Positions 50,465-60,986 of a stretch of 64,000 nt of DNA are shown here, in pieces. The stretch covers positions 5,022,001 to 5,086,000 of the forward strand of contig CAVUHL010000003.1 in assembly GCA_963741305.1 (NCBI GenBank), written 5' to 3'. Made by a program: the position numbers and the translations under genes. Source of the DNA: DATMER01 sp963741305. GTDB lineage: Bacteria > Acidobacteriota > Thermoanaerobaculia > Multivoradales > UBA5704. The notes beneath the pieces are model-generated. The model made no database searches, had not been told where the DNA came from, and worked only from the letters and a program-made list of their open reading frames with translations. How positions within the stretch are numbered: the first letter of the stretch is position 1; every line of letters begins with the position of its first letter.

Positions 50465-52658
50465 ATGTCCGACCCTTGCGTTCTCCGGACCGCCGTCTGC
50501 GCGGCCGTGCTGCTTTCCGCCGGCCTCGCGCAGGCTTCCCAGGTTCAGCTCGTCTCGAAGCGGCACCCCAGCTTCGACGGCGCCGAGGTGGCCGGCGAGG
50601 CCTCGGGGGCCGCCCTGAGCGCCGACGGGCGCTGGGTCGCCTTCACCAGCAGCTCCCCCCAACCTGGCGCCGGGACAGAGCGACGGCAACCGCTTTCCGG
50701 ACGTCTTCCTCCTGGACCGGCTCTCCGGGGAGGTCACGCTGGTGAGCCATGCCGCCGGGTTCCCGGACACGGCCTCGGCCCTGTACTCCTCGAGCCCGTC
50801 GATCAGCGACGACGGACGCTGGATCGCGTTCCAGAGCGGCTCCGGCAACCTCGTGCCCGGGCAGCGGGCAGCGCCTACAGCTACCAGGTGTACCTCCATG
50901 ACCGGATCACGGGCTCCACCGTTCTGGTCAGCCACGCGGCCGGCTCCACGACCGCGGCGGGCAACGGCACGTCCTCGTATGCGCGGGTCAGCGGCGACGG
51001 CACCCGCGTGGCGTTCATGAGCGGCGCGACGAACCTGGTCCCGGGAGCCTCCGACACCAATGCCAAGGAGGACGTCTTCCTCTACAACCGCGCGGCCGGC
51101 ACCACGGCCCTGGTCAGCCGCTCGGGGGCGTCGGCCAGCACGGCCGCGAACGGACGGAGCCTGTTCCCGGAGATCAGCGCCGACGGCAGCTGGGTCCTCT
51201 ACGGCAGCGAGGCCACGGACGTCATCGCCGGGGGGACGGACTCGAACCTGGGCCAGGACGTCTTCCTCTACAGCCGGGCCGCCGGCACCAACAAGCTGGT
51301 GAGCCACGCGGCGGGCCTGCCCTTCACGGCCGCCGGCTCCTCCTCGACCGCGGCGAGCCTGAGCGACGACGGCGCGCTCGCGGTCTTCACCGGCCAGGCC
51401 GCCAACCTGGCCGCCGGCCAGACCGGCCCGGCGGGGAACACCTTCCTCTTCGAGCGGGCCACCGGGGCGGTAACCCTGGTGAGCCACACCCCCGGCTCGC
51501 CTACCACGGCGGCGACGGGCTACACGGGCTCGATCAGCGGCGACGGCGCCTGGGTCGCGTTCGGCAGCACGGGCACGGGCCTGATCGCGGGCGGGACCGA
51601 CACCAACGGCGCTTCGGACATCTTCCTGTTCGAGCGCGCCACGGGCGCCGTGACACTGGTCAGCCAGCGCGGCCACCAACCTGGTGGCGGGCCAGGCTGA
51701 TACGAACGGCGGGGAGGACGTGTTCCTGTTCGACCGGGTGGCGGGCACCACCACCCTGCTCAGCCGCAAGAGCGGCACCCTCGCCACCACGGGCAATGCC
51801 GGGTGCTCCAGCCCGGCGATCAGCGACGACGGCCGCCATGTCGCGTTCTCCTGCTGGGCCACCGACCTCGTGCCCGGGCAGGTTGACCTCAACCAGAGCC
51901 TGGATGCGTTCCTCTACGACCGGATCGCAGACACCGTGTCCCTGCTCTCCCCCGACGGGGTCTCCACGAATCCGAACGCGTCCGTCTTCGCGTCCGACAT
52001 CAGCCCGGACGGCAGGTTCATCGCCATCCAGTCGACGGAGACGCTCCGGGTCTCGGGCCAGGTGGACCAGAACGGCTCCATGGAGGACCTGTTCGTGATC
52101 GACCGGCTCGCCGGAACCACCCGCCTCGCGAGCCGCTCCCGCGTGTCGCCGCTGACCACGGGCAACCACTTCTCGGGGGTCTCCTGGTTCGCCAGTGGCG
52201 GACACCTGCTCTTCTTCCACAGCAGGGCCTCGGACCTCGTCGAGGGGGACTGGAACCAGACTTCGGACCTGTTCGTGTCCTCGGCCGGCTCCACCCCGGC
52301 CACGGACTTCTTCACCCTCACCCCCTGCCGCGTGGCGGACACCCGCGCCACCGGCTCTCTCGCCTCCGGAGCGGCCGTCCTGTTCGATCTGCACGGCGTG
52401 TGCGGCATCCCGGCCACGGCACTGGCGGTGGCGCTCAGCGTGACCGCCGTCCAGGGCAGCGGGCCGGGGTACCTGACCCTCTACCCGGGGGACGCGGAGC
52501 CGCCGCTCGCCAGCGCGATCAGCTTCCGGGCCGGCCAGACGCGGGCGAGCAACGCCATTCTGGCTCTGGCCTACGACGGCACGCTCGCTGCCCTCCCCAC
52601 CATCACGGGAGGCGGCACGTTGCACCTGATCCTGGACGTGGTCGGCTGGTTCGAGTAG
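50465..52658 (+). pseudogene. Propeller-like paralog 5, frameshifted and shortened
   Basis: The signal (TAVCAAVLLSAGLAQAS), about ten blade units and a full C-terminal domain (LTPCRVADTRATG to HLILDVVGWFE) are present, but not in one frame. The first shift is at the C-run near 50657-50662 (one base extra, after WVAFTSSS). It is undone near 50866-50870, after NLVPGQ. A third break at about 51661-51666 joins GAVTLVS directly to SAATNLVAGQ, as if about 100 bases of one unit were deleted out of frame. Four paralogs have 16 units and this one about ten. Either the gene has decayed or the assembly collapsed repeated sequence here. Confidence 0.75.
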
Positions 52659-52715
52659 GCCGCGCGGCACGCCGTTTGCACAGGCGACGCTCCCCATAGG
52701 ACGGAGCCTGGAGAC

Positions 52716-54198
52716 ATGACCGCGACCAAACTCGACGTCTTCCCACGGGCCTCGACAGGGATCGAGGGCCTCGACTACATACTCGGCGGGGGGTTCCCCC
52801 GCAACCGGATGTACCTCGTCAAAGGGGATCCCGGTGCGGGCAAGACCACGCTCGCCATGCAGTTCCTGCTCGCCGGGGCCAGGGCGGGCGAGCCCGGCGT
52901 CTATGCCACGCTCTCGGAGTCGGAGGAGGAGCTGCGCGACGTCGCCCGCTCCCACGGCTGGTCGCTCGACGGGATCACGATCTGCGACCTGCAGGCCTCG
53001 GAGGAGAGCCTCAAGGCCGATTCCCAGTACACGCTCTTCCATCCCTCGGAGGTCGAGCTTTCCGATACCACCCGCACCGTGCTGGACGTGGTGGAAAAGG
53101 CCGAGCCGCTCCGGGTGGTGTTCGACTCCCTCTCTGAAATCCGCCTGCTGGCCCGCGACTCCCTGCGCTACCGGCGGCAGATCCTGGCGCTCAAGCAATA
53201 CTTTACCGGCCGCCAGTGCACGGTCCTGCTGCTCGACTATGGTGCTCAGTCCGGCGAGTTCCAGCTCGAGAGCCTCGCCCACGGAGTGATGGAGATGGAG
53301 CAGCTGCCGCTCGGCTACGGCAGCCAGAGGCGGCGGCTGCAGGTGCACAAGGTCCGCGGCATCCCCTACGTGGGCGGCTATCACGATTACGCCATCCATA
53401 CCGGTGGCGTGGCCGTCTACCCGCGCCTGGTGGCCGCGGCGCATCCCGGAGAGTTCAGAAACGCGCTGGTCTCCAGCGAAGTCGAAGGGCTCGACACGCT
53501 GCTCGGCGGCGGAGCCGACCGGGGAAGCAGCCTGATGCTTCTCGGCCCCGCCGGGGTGGGCAAGTCGACGATCTGCGCGCAGTACGCCGTCGCTGCCGCC
53601 CGCCGCGGCGAGCGCTCCATGGTCTACAACTTCGACGAGGCGACGGATATCTGGGTGGCGCGGGCGGACGCCCTAGGCATGGGCCTGAGCCCCCACATCG
53701 CGTCGGGGCTGGTCTCGGTCCGGCAGGTGAACCCTGCCGAGCTCACGCCGGGGGAGCTCGCGGACCAGGTCCGCAGCGAGGTGGAAGCGGGCGGGCGCCT
53801 GGTGGTGCTGGACAGCCTCAACGGCTACCTGAGCGCCATGCCGGACGAGCGCCACCTCACCCTTCACGTGCACGAGCTGCTGTCCTACCTGGCCCAGCAC
53901 GGGGTGCTCACGATCATGGTCATGGCGCAGTACGGCCTCGTGGGCGAGGTCAGCGCGCCGGTGGAGCTCTCCTACCTGGCCGACACGGTGCTCCTGATGC
54001 GCTACTTCGAAGCCTTCGGCGAGGTGCGGCAGGCGATCTCCACGGTCAAGCGCAGGGGGGGCGCTCACGAGCGCAGCATCCGCGAGCTGCGGATCGACCC
54101 GGAGGGGATCCGGGTCGGCCGGCAGCTCCGGGAGTTCCATGGTGTTCTTACCGGCCGGCTCGAATACACCGGTGAAGCCGCGCCCCTCCTCGCCACCG

Positions 54199-54221
<23 letters not shown>
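52716..54221 (+). CDS. KaiC-like two-domain RecA-fold ATPase
   Basis: The 501-residue protein has two KaiC domains. The first has STGIEGLDYILGGGFPRNRM and Walker A GDPGAGKTT (residues about 37-45). The second has SSEVEGLDTLLGGGADRGSS and Walker A GPAGVGKST (about 272-280), with YNFDEATDIW near the catalytic acidic residues. It resembles circadian-clock KaiC but no kaiA or kaiB is near. Such non-cyanobacterial KaiC-like ATPases are often linked to histidine kinases, as here: the next gene overlaps its 3' end by 23 bases. A role in signal timing or phospho-signalling is inferred. GGAGACATG marks the start. Confidence 0.88.
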
Positions 54222-55810
<1,589 letters not shown>

Positions 55811-55821
<11 letters not shown>

Positions 55822-56107
55822 AGGTGCGCCAGCGGGTCAGGAGGACCAGCAGGAACGGGATCAGGTTCGTGTTGATCAGGTCCTTGACGCTCGCCCCCCA
55901 GTCGTAGCCGTCGCGCAGGTCGAAGACCTCCATGGCGATGGAGACCACGATGCCGGGGATGAGAGCCGTGAACGAGCCGAGCTTGCGCCGGAAGAGGATC
56001 AAGGCAAGCAGCAGGCACAGGAAGCCGATGTAGATGTGGATGGCATCCTTGGTCAGCGGCAGGACCGAGACCCACCACAGCTTGAAGACCTGATAGTCCG
56101 ACTTCAT
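55811..56107 (-). CDS. Small multi-pass membrane protein
   Basis: 98 residues with three hydrophobic helices: DAIHIYIGFLCLLLALILF, FTALIPGIVVSIAMEVFDL and NLIPFLLVLLTRW. The central LRDGYDWGASVKDLINTN block looks conserved-type and resembles VanZ-like or phosphatase-like small membrane proteins, but I cannot assign a family. Its stop overlaps the end of the convergent histidine-kinase gene by 11 bases. The downstream APP1-type gene on the same strand lies 20 bases upstream in transcription order, so the two may share an operon. Confidence 0.65.
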
Positions 56108-56127
56108 AGCGCGTCGGGGTTAGCCTA

Positions 56128-57336
56128 TCAGACCTCGGTATTTCCCTCCGTCATTCCCTCCGTCATTCCCTCCGGCTTGAGTGCCGCCTCGGCCGGGCTG
56201 GGCGCCACCTCGTCCTTGATCTTCTCGGCGTTGACGTTCTTGATCTGGTCCGCCCGGATCCAGCCGGATTCGCGGGCGTGAACGGCCGCGGCCTCGGTGT
56301 CCTCGCAGAGGAGCATCGGCACCCCCGCGTCCCGGATCTCCTTGGCGAGGTTGAGCACCTGCTCGTCGCGGTGCGCCCCGACGTCGATCTTGCGGATGTA
56401 GATCGCCAGGATGCGGCCCGGGTACTCGGCCACGATCTGGCGGTAGATCTCGGGGTCCTTCTCGCCGCTGTCGCCGATCAGGATGAAGTTCAGATGTGGG
56501 TAGAGGTCCAGGATCGGCCGGATGCAGCCGAGCTTGTAGGCAACCGTTTCCTTCTTGAGCAGCTTGCGCGGATCGAGCCCGAAGTCGCGCAGCAGGATCG
56601 GGCCGCGGGGGATCTTCTGCAGATCCATGAACTCGGCCAGCAGGTCGTAGAGGTTCCACGGGCTGCCCGAGACGAAGAAGATCGGGTTCACCCCGCCTGG
56701 GTTCACCCCTTGCACGAGCGCCTCGTAGAACGCCGCCACCCCCTTGAACGGCAGGCGGGTGTAGGCGTTGTTCAGGAAGACCGTGCGCGCCATGGCCAGC
56801 CGATTGGTCACGCCGGTCTCGACCACCGTGTCGTCGATGTCGCTGATGACACCGAACTCGGAGTCGTTCGCCGGGATCAGCACCTGGCCGCTGGCCTGCA
56901 CCCCGGCCGCCGGATGCACCAGCTCGAGCTCCACGTCATGCCACTGGCCCGAGGCGAGGGGGGCTGGCGGCTCGACGTGCTCGTTGAAGTAGCCCTCCTC
57001 GTCCGCGACCAGCTCCCGCTCCCAGCCCGGCCCGCGGGCTCGGAGGCGCGCGTGGGGCACCTCGTCGCTCTCAAAGCGCTTCCAGGCATTGCCCAGGTTC
57101 TTCAAGATCGTGTCGTTCTCGCCCGCGGCGCCCACGGGCTCGTCCTGGAGCACCCTGCCCTGGATCAGAAACTTCTGAGGAGTGCCGAAGCCACGGAAGG
57201 GGAGGATTTGAACGGGGTCGTCGCGGTCGAAGCGGGCCTCCAGCCGGCCCTTGACCGCATCCACGCCCCTCTCGACCGGCACCGCCGCCCGGAGGATGGC
57301 GCGCCTGAAGACGGAGGTTTTTTCGTGCTCGTCCAT
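56128..57336 (-). CDS. APP1-type phosphatidate phosphatase family (DUF2183)
   Basis: The 402-residue protein has the HAD-like catalytic core FGVISDIDDTVVETGVTNRL (DxDxT-type nucleophile Asp in SDIDDT). Further motifs are FFVSGSPWNLYDLLAEF and FILIGDSGEKDPEIYRQIV, the order seen in Mg-dependent phosphatidate phosphatases related to yeast App1. The N-terminal 130 residues are a beta-rich DUF2183-associated domain. The C-terminus ends in a small repeat (EGMTEGMTEGNTEV) encoded by three 12-base units. The ATG at 57336 has no clear ribosome site, and the frame stays open upstream into the nitrilase gene. In bacteria the lipid substrate is presumed, not shown. Confidence 0.8.
   Translation of the reverse strand: MDEHEKTSVFRRAILRAAVPVERGVDAVKGRLEARFDRDDPVQILPFRGFGTPQKFLIQGRVLQDEPVGAAGENDTILKNLGNAWKRFESDEVPHARLRARGPGWERELVADEEGYFNEHVEPPAPLASGQWHDVELELVHPAAGVQASGQVLIPANDSEFGVISDIDDTVVETGVTNRLAMARTVFLNNAYTRLPFKGVAAFYEALVQGVNPGGVNPIFFVSGSPWNLYDLLAEFMDLQKIPRGPILLRDFGLDPRKLLKKETVAYKLGCIRPILDLYPHLNFILIGDSGEKDPEIYRQIVAEYPGRILAIYIRKIDVGAHRDEQVLNLAKEIRDAGVPMLLCEDTEAAAVHARESGWIRADQIKNVNAEKIKDEVAPSPAEAALKPEGMTEGMTEGNTEV
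56139..56174. repeat. 12-bp tandem repeat in the 3' end of the APP1-type gene
   Basis: Three units of TCATTCCCTCCG (the first is imperfect) at 56139-56174 encode repeated EGMT on the minus strand. Slippage here would change protein length in steps of four residues. Confidence 0.8.
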
Positions 57337-57362
57337 GGCGGGCGCCGGTGCAAGAGGCGGGC

Positions 57363-58169
57363 CTAGAGGCGGTGGTGAGTAGATACCGGGATCGCCCGCC
57401 GCACCTTCTCCACCCTCTCCAGGTCGATCTCGGCCAGCGCGATTCCCGGGCCGTCGGAAGCCACCGCGGCCGGCAGGCCCCAGGGGTCCACGATCATGGC
57501 GTGCCCCCAACTCGCCTTGAGGCCGGCGTCGTCGTGCTCGCCGTGCTGCGCCGGGGCCATCACCCAGCACTGGTTCTCGATCGCCCGCGCCCGCATCAGC
57601 GGCTCCCAGTGATCCTTGCCCGTCGCCAGGGTGAACGCCGAGGGGATCATCAGGACCTGGGCTCCCTGGTCAACCATGCGGCGGTAGAGCTCCGGGAAGC
57701 GCAGGTCGTAGCAGATCGACAGTCCGATCCGGCCCAGCGGCGTATCCACCACCACGACCTCCTCGCCGGGCTTGCAGGTGTCCGACTCCGCGAAGCGGAC
57801 GCCGCCGGGCACGTCCACGTCGAACAGGTGCATCTTGCGGTAGACGCCCAGGGTGCCGCCGTCCGGCCCGAAGAGGACGCTGGTGTTGTAGCAGCGGCGC
57901 GGCTCATCGCTCCTCTCGTTGAACGAGCCCAGGAGGAGGTGGATGCCGAGGCGTCGGGCGAGGCCGGAGAACCGGCCGCAGGTGGGGCCATCCAGGGGCT
58001 CGGCGCGCCGGACCTTCTCGTCGTGCGGTCCCAGGTAGTTCGTATTTTCCGGGGTAGCCACGAAGCGGGCGCCGTAGCCCGCGGCGCGCTCGATCAGGCT
58101 CCGGGCGCTCTCCCAGTTGGCCTGCTCGTCCGAGGTGCAATTGAGCTGGATCACCGCTGCCATGTACAT
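57363..58169 (-). CDS. Nitrilase-superfamily carbon-nitrogen hydrolase (Nit1/Nit2-like)
   Basis: The 268-residue protein has the full Glu-Lys-Cys triad: Glu41 in ATPENTNYL, Lys in GVYRKMHLFDVDVPGG, and Cys in LSICYDLRFPELYRRM. The RKMHLFDVD and YDLRFPELY sequences are close to the Nit1/Nit2 omega-amidase and deaminated-glutathione amidase branch, which hydrolyses damaged or deaminated amides. Other amidase activities are possible. It lacks a signal peptide and should be cytosolic. In-frame ATGs at 58169 and 58163 are both plausible starts. It is divergent from the glycosyltransferase-like gene (28-base gap) and 27 bases upstream of the APP1-type gene. Confidence 0.88.
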   Translation of the reverse strand: MYMAAVIQLNCTSDEQANWESARSLIERAAGYGARFVATPENTNYLGPHDEKVRRAEPLDGPTCGRFSGLARRLGIHLLLGSFNERSDEPRRCYNTSVLFGPDGGTLGVYRKMHLFDVDVPGGVRFAESDTCKPGEEVVVVDTPLGRIGLSICYDLRFPELYRRMVDQGAQVLMIPSAFTLATGKDHWEPLMRARAIENQCWVMAPAQHGEHDDAGLKASWGHAMIVDPWGLPAAVASDGPGIALAEIDLERVEKVRRAIPVSTHHRL

Positions 58170-58197
58170 GGCGGATTTCTAGCATAGTCTGCCCCGC

Positions 58198-59484
58198 GTG
58201 AAGACACCGATCGTCGCGGCCGTCGAGATGGGCTATGGCCATCTCCGCGCGGCCCGGCCCCTGGCCGACCTCCTCGGCACCGGGATCACCCATGTGGACC
58301 TTCCGCCGGTTGCCGAGGAGGAAGAGCAGCGCCTCTGGCACAATTCGCGGCGCTTCTACGAGATCACCTCCCGGGCCTCGCAGCTTCCCCTGGTGGGAGC
58401 GCCCATGCGCTCGCTGCTGGACTCCCTGACCGCGATCCCCCACCTCTATCCCTACCGGGACCTCTCGGCGCCAACGCTCCAGGTGCGCTCGCTGGACAGG
58501 CTGATCTCCAGGGGGCTGGGCCGCGGGCTGGTCAACCACCTGCAGGCCACGGGCGCGCCGCTGCTCGCCACCTTCTTCGCGCCGGCCCTCGCCGCCGACC
58601 GTCACGGCTGCGACCAGGTTTATCTGGTGGTGACCGACTCGGACATCAACCGCGCCTGGGCGCCGCTGCGGCCGGAGAGCAGCCGCATCGTCTACCTCGC
58701 CCCCAGCCAGCGGGCGGTGCAGCGCCTGCGCTCCTATGGCATCGCCCGGGAGCGGATCGAGATGACCGGCTTCCCTCTCCCCGACGAGCTGTTGGGGGGC
58801 GTGGACGTGCCCGTCGCGCGCCGCAACCTCGCGGCCCGGCTCGTGCGCCTGGACCCGAAGCGCGCCTTCCGCTCCCAGGCCCGGGACGAGATCCAGGCCT
58901 TCCTCGGGGTGGAGCTACCCGCGGACCAGGAGGGCGTGCCGCCGCTCGCCACGTTCACGGTCGGAGGGGCCGGCGCCCAGGCCGATCTGGCCCGGCGGCT
59001 GCTCAAGAGCCTCAAGACGACGATCGAGGAGGGCCGCCTGCGGCTCTGCCTGTCAGCGGGCGTCCGGCAGGAGGTATCGGACCGCTTCACGGTCTGGATC
59101 CGGGAGGCGGGGCTGGAGGGGCACCCGGGCGTGAGCATCCTCTGCGAGAAGGATTTCGACAGCTACTACGAGGCCTTCAACCGGCTGCTGGGAGAGACCG
59201 ACATCCTCTGGACCAAACCGAGCGAGATGACCTTCTACGGCGCGCTCGGGCTCCCCCTGGTGCTCTCGCGGCCGGTGGGCGTCCACGAGGGGTACAACCT
59301 GCGCTGGGCGATCGAGAACGGCGCGGGCCTGAAGCAGCGCAGCCCCGACTACGCCGGCTTCTGGATGCGCGAGTGGCTGGCCGAGGGCACCCTCGCGGCG
59401 ACGGCCTGGTTCGGGTTCCTGAGGCTGCCCAAGTTCGGGGTGTACCACATCCTCGAACGGGTCACGGGAAAAACCACCGGGTAG
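58198..59484 (+). CDS. Glycosyltransferase-like protein (GT-B, MGDG-synthase-like N-terminus)
   Basis: The 428-residue protein opens with VAAVEMGYGHLRAARPLADL, the GxGHxxAA signature of the N-terminal domain in MGDG-synthase and MurG-like GT-B enzymes. The C-terminal half has YEAFNRLLGETDILWTKPSE then MTFYGALGLPLVLSRP, a donor-binding block. The middle contains LVVTDSDINRAWAP, where MGDG synthases have a conserved region. The substrate is unknown; lipid glycosylation is possible. The GTG start has no strong ribosome site. The stop codon TAG (59482-59484) is itself part of the first unit of a 21-bp repeat array. Confidence 0.7.
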   Translation: MKTPIVAAVEMGYGHLRAARPLADLLGTGITHVDLPPVAEEEEQRLWHNSRRFYEITSRASQLPLVGAPMRSLLDSLTAIPHLYPYRDLSAPTLQVRSLDRLISRGLGRGLVNHLQATGAPLLATFFAPALAADRHGCDQVYLVVTDSDINRAWAPLRPESSRIVYLAPSQRAVQRLRSYGIARERIEMTGFPLPDELLGGVDVPVARRNLAARLVRLDPKRAFRSQARDEIQAFLGVELPADQEGVPPLATFTVGGAGAQADLARRLLKSLKTTIEEGRLRLCLSAGVRQEVSDRFTVWIREAGLEGHPGVSILCEKDFDSYYEAFNRLLGETDILWTKPSEMTFYGALGLPLVLSRPVGVHEGYNLRWAIENGAGLKQRSPDYAGFWMREWLAEGTLAATAWFGFLRLPKFGVYHILERVTGKTTG

Positions 59485-59692
59485 CTCGTTCCAACGAGTA
59501 GGTGGAGGGGCCTACCCGGCGGGTGGCTCCTCCAAACGGATGGGTAGGCGCTGCAAACGAGCGGGTAGCCGATCCAAAGGAACGGGTGGAAGGACCCACC
59601 CGCCGGGTGGCTCACGCAAACGAGCGGGTGGACGCTGGAAACGAGCGGGTAGCCCCCTCGACCCACTCGTTGGGACGAGCTACCCGCTCGTT
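59481..59692. repeat. 21-bp tandem repeat array at convergent gene ends
   Basis: Nine contiguous 21-base units run from 59481 to 59669, beginning GTRG and mostly ending in a conserved AACGAGCGG block with about eight variable bases between. Examples start at 59544, 59607 and 59628. A 14-base perfect inverted repeat closes the array (AACGAGCGGGTAGC 59640-59653 / GCTACCCGCTCGTT 59679-59692) and may act as a bidirectional terminator. The array spans the glycosyltransferase stop and the last codons of mtaB. Confidence 0.85.
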
Positions 59693-60889
59693 GGTGAGGG
59701 CCCCCACCACCCCGTCCTCGACTACCCCCACCACTTCCACCTCGCTGAAGGAATTCCACTCCCCCTCGGGGCAATGAACGCGCAGATAGTTGTCCGTCAG
59801 CCCCTGTCCCCCGCGCTCCCAGAGCACCATCTCGCGCCTCCCGACATGGGCCAGCCAGAAATCCCGCTCTGCGCGGTCCGCGACGGCGAGCATGCGCTCC
59901 ATGCGGGCCTTCTTCTCGTCCGGATGGACATGGCCGGGCAGGTCCGCGGCCTCGGTCCCGGGCCGGGGCGAGAAGGGGAAGACGTGGGCCTTGGCGAAGC
60001 GGGCAGCCTCCACCGTGGCCAGGCTCTCCTCGAACTCGTCCGGGGATTCGCCGGGAAAGCCCACGATCACGTCCGTGGTGATGGCGGCTCCCGGGATGGA
60101 GGCCCGCACCCGGTCCAGGACGCCCAGGTAGCCCTCGCCCGTATAAGGACGGCGCATCCGCCGCAGCGTCCCAGTCGAGCCGCTCTGGAGCGACAGGTGG
60201 AGGTGCCGGCAGAGCCGGCGGTCGGACCAGAGCTCCAGGAGGCGCTCGTCCAAGTCCCAGGGCGCGATCGAGGTGAGGCGCAGGCGGGGGACCTCCGTCC
60301 GCTCCAGGACCGCGCGGACCAGCTCGTAAAGCCGGTCGTCCCCGGAGCGGTAGGCCGAGATCTGGACTCCGGTGACTACCACCTCCCGGTAGCCCGCTTC
60401 GACCAGGGACCGGACCTCCTCGACCACCTCGGCGGCCGGCCGGCTCCGCTGGCGCCCCCGGGTCAAGGGGATGATGCAGAACGAGCAGCGCATGTTGCAG
60501 CCGTCCTCCACCTTGACCAGGGCGCGGGTATGGCCGAACGGCAGGCGGACCCAGGGAACGGGCACCTCTGATGGCGCCAGATCGGGGAAAGCAGCATGAA
60601 CATGGTCGAGAAGCCGGTCCTTCTCCGAATTGGGGACGACCAGGTCCACTCCCGCGACCTCGCCGACCGTGGCATGACACCCGGTGAGGACCGTCCGTTG
60701 GCCGCGCCGGGCCGCCTTCCGGGAAGCCCGAGCCGCGGTATGGGTGACGGTGCACGAATTGACGACGTGCAGGTCGGCCTCGGCGGGTGAGCCCACCACC
60801 AGATGCCCAGCGGCGAGGAAATCCCGCGCCAGGCTTTCGGTCTCCGCCTGGTTCAGCTTGCAGCCGAGATTCGTGAAGCACACCCGCAA
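59612..60889 (-). CDS. mtaB: MtaB-type tRNA methylthiotransferase (radical SAM)
   Basis: Adds a methylthio group to t6A37 of tRNA (ms2t6A), using two 4Fe-4S clusters. The 425-residue protein has the N-terminal UPF0004 domain (FTNLGCKLNQAETESLARDF, VVNSCTVTHTA, LTGCHA; three cluster cysteines). The radical SAM motif CNMRCSFC follows in VKVEDGCNMRCSFCIIPLTR, then the TIM-barrel and a TRAM-like tail. The CKLNQAE start places it with MtaB/YqeV rather than MiaB. The last 25 residues (ALTNERVARPNEWVEGATRS onward) are encoded by the 21-bp repeat array and look like an extension beyond the normal end. The start at 60889 gives the canonical N-terminus. Confidence 0.9.
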   Translation of the reverse strand: MRVCFTNLGCKLNQAETESLARDFLAAGHLVVGSPAEADLHVVNSCTVTHTAARASRKAARRGQRTVLTGCHATVGEVAGVDLVVPNSEKDRLLDHVHAAFPDLAPSEVPVPWVRLPFGHTRALVKVEDGCNMRCSFCIIPLTRGRQRSRPAAEVVEEVRSLVEAGYREVVVTGVQISAYRSGDDRLYELVRAVLERTEVPRLRLTSIAPWDLDERLLELWSDRRLCRHLHLSLQSGSTGTLRRMRRPYTGEGYLGVLDRVRASIPGAAITTDVIVGFPGESPDEFEESLATVEAARFAKAHVFPFSPRPGTEAADLPGHVHPDEKKARMERMLAVADRAERDFWLAHVGRREMVLWERGGQGLTDNYLRVHCPEGEWNSFSEVEVVGVVEDGVVGALTNERVARPNEWVEGATRSFPASTRSFA

Positions 60890-60986
60890 CTTGATCTCCC
60901 AGCCGCGGGGTCCCTTCCCCGCGGCTACTGGAATTTACCGGAAATTTACCTACCCCCGCGGAGTTTTCACGTACATTGAGAGCGTC

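Noticed and set aside
59481..59692. CRISPR array
   Set aside because: The units are contiguous 21-mers with only about eight variable bases, not 25-40-base spacers, and no cas gene is present.
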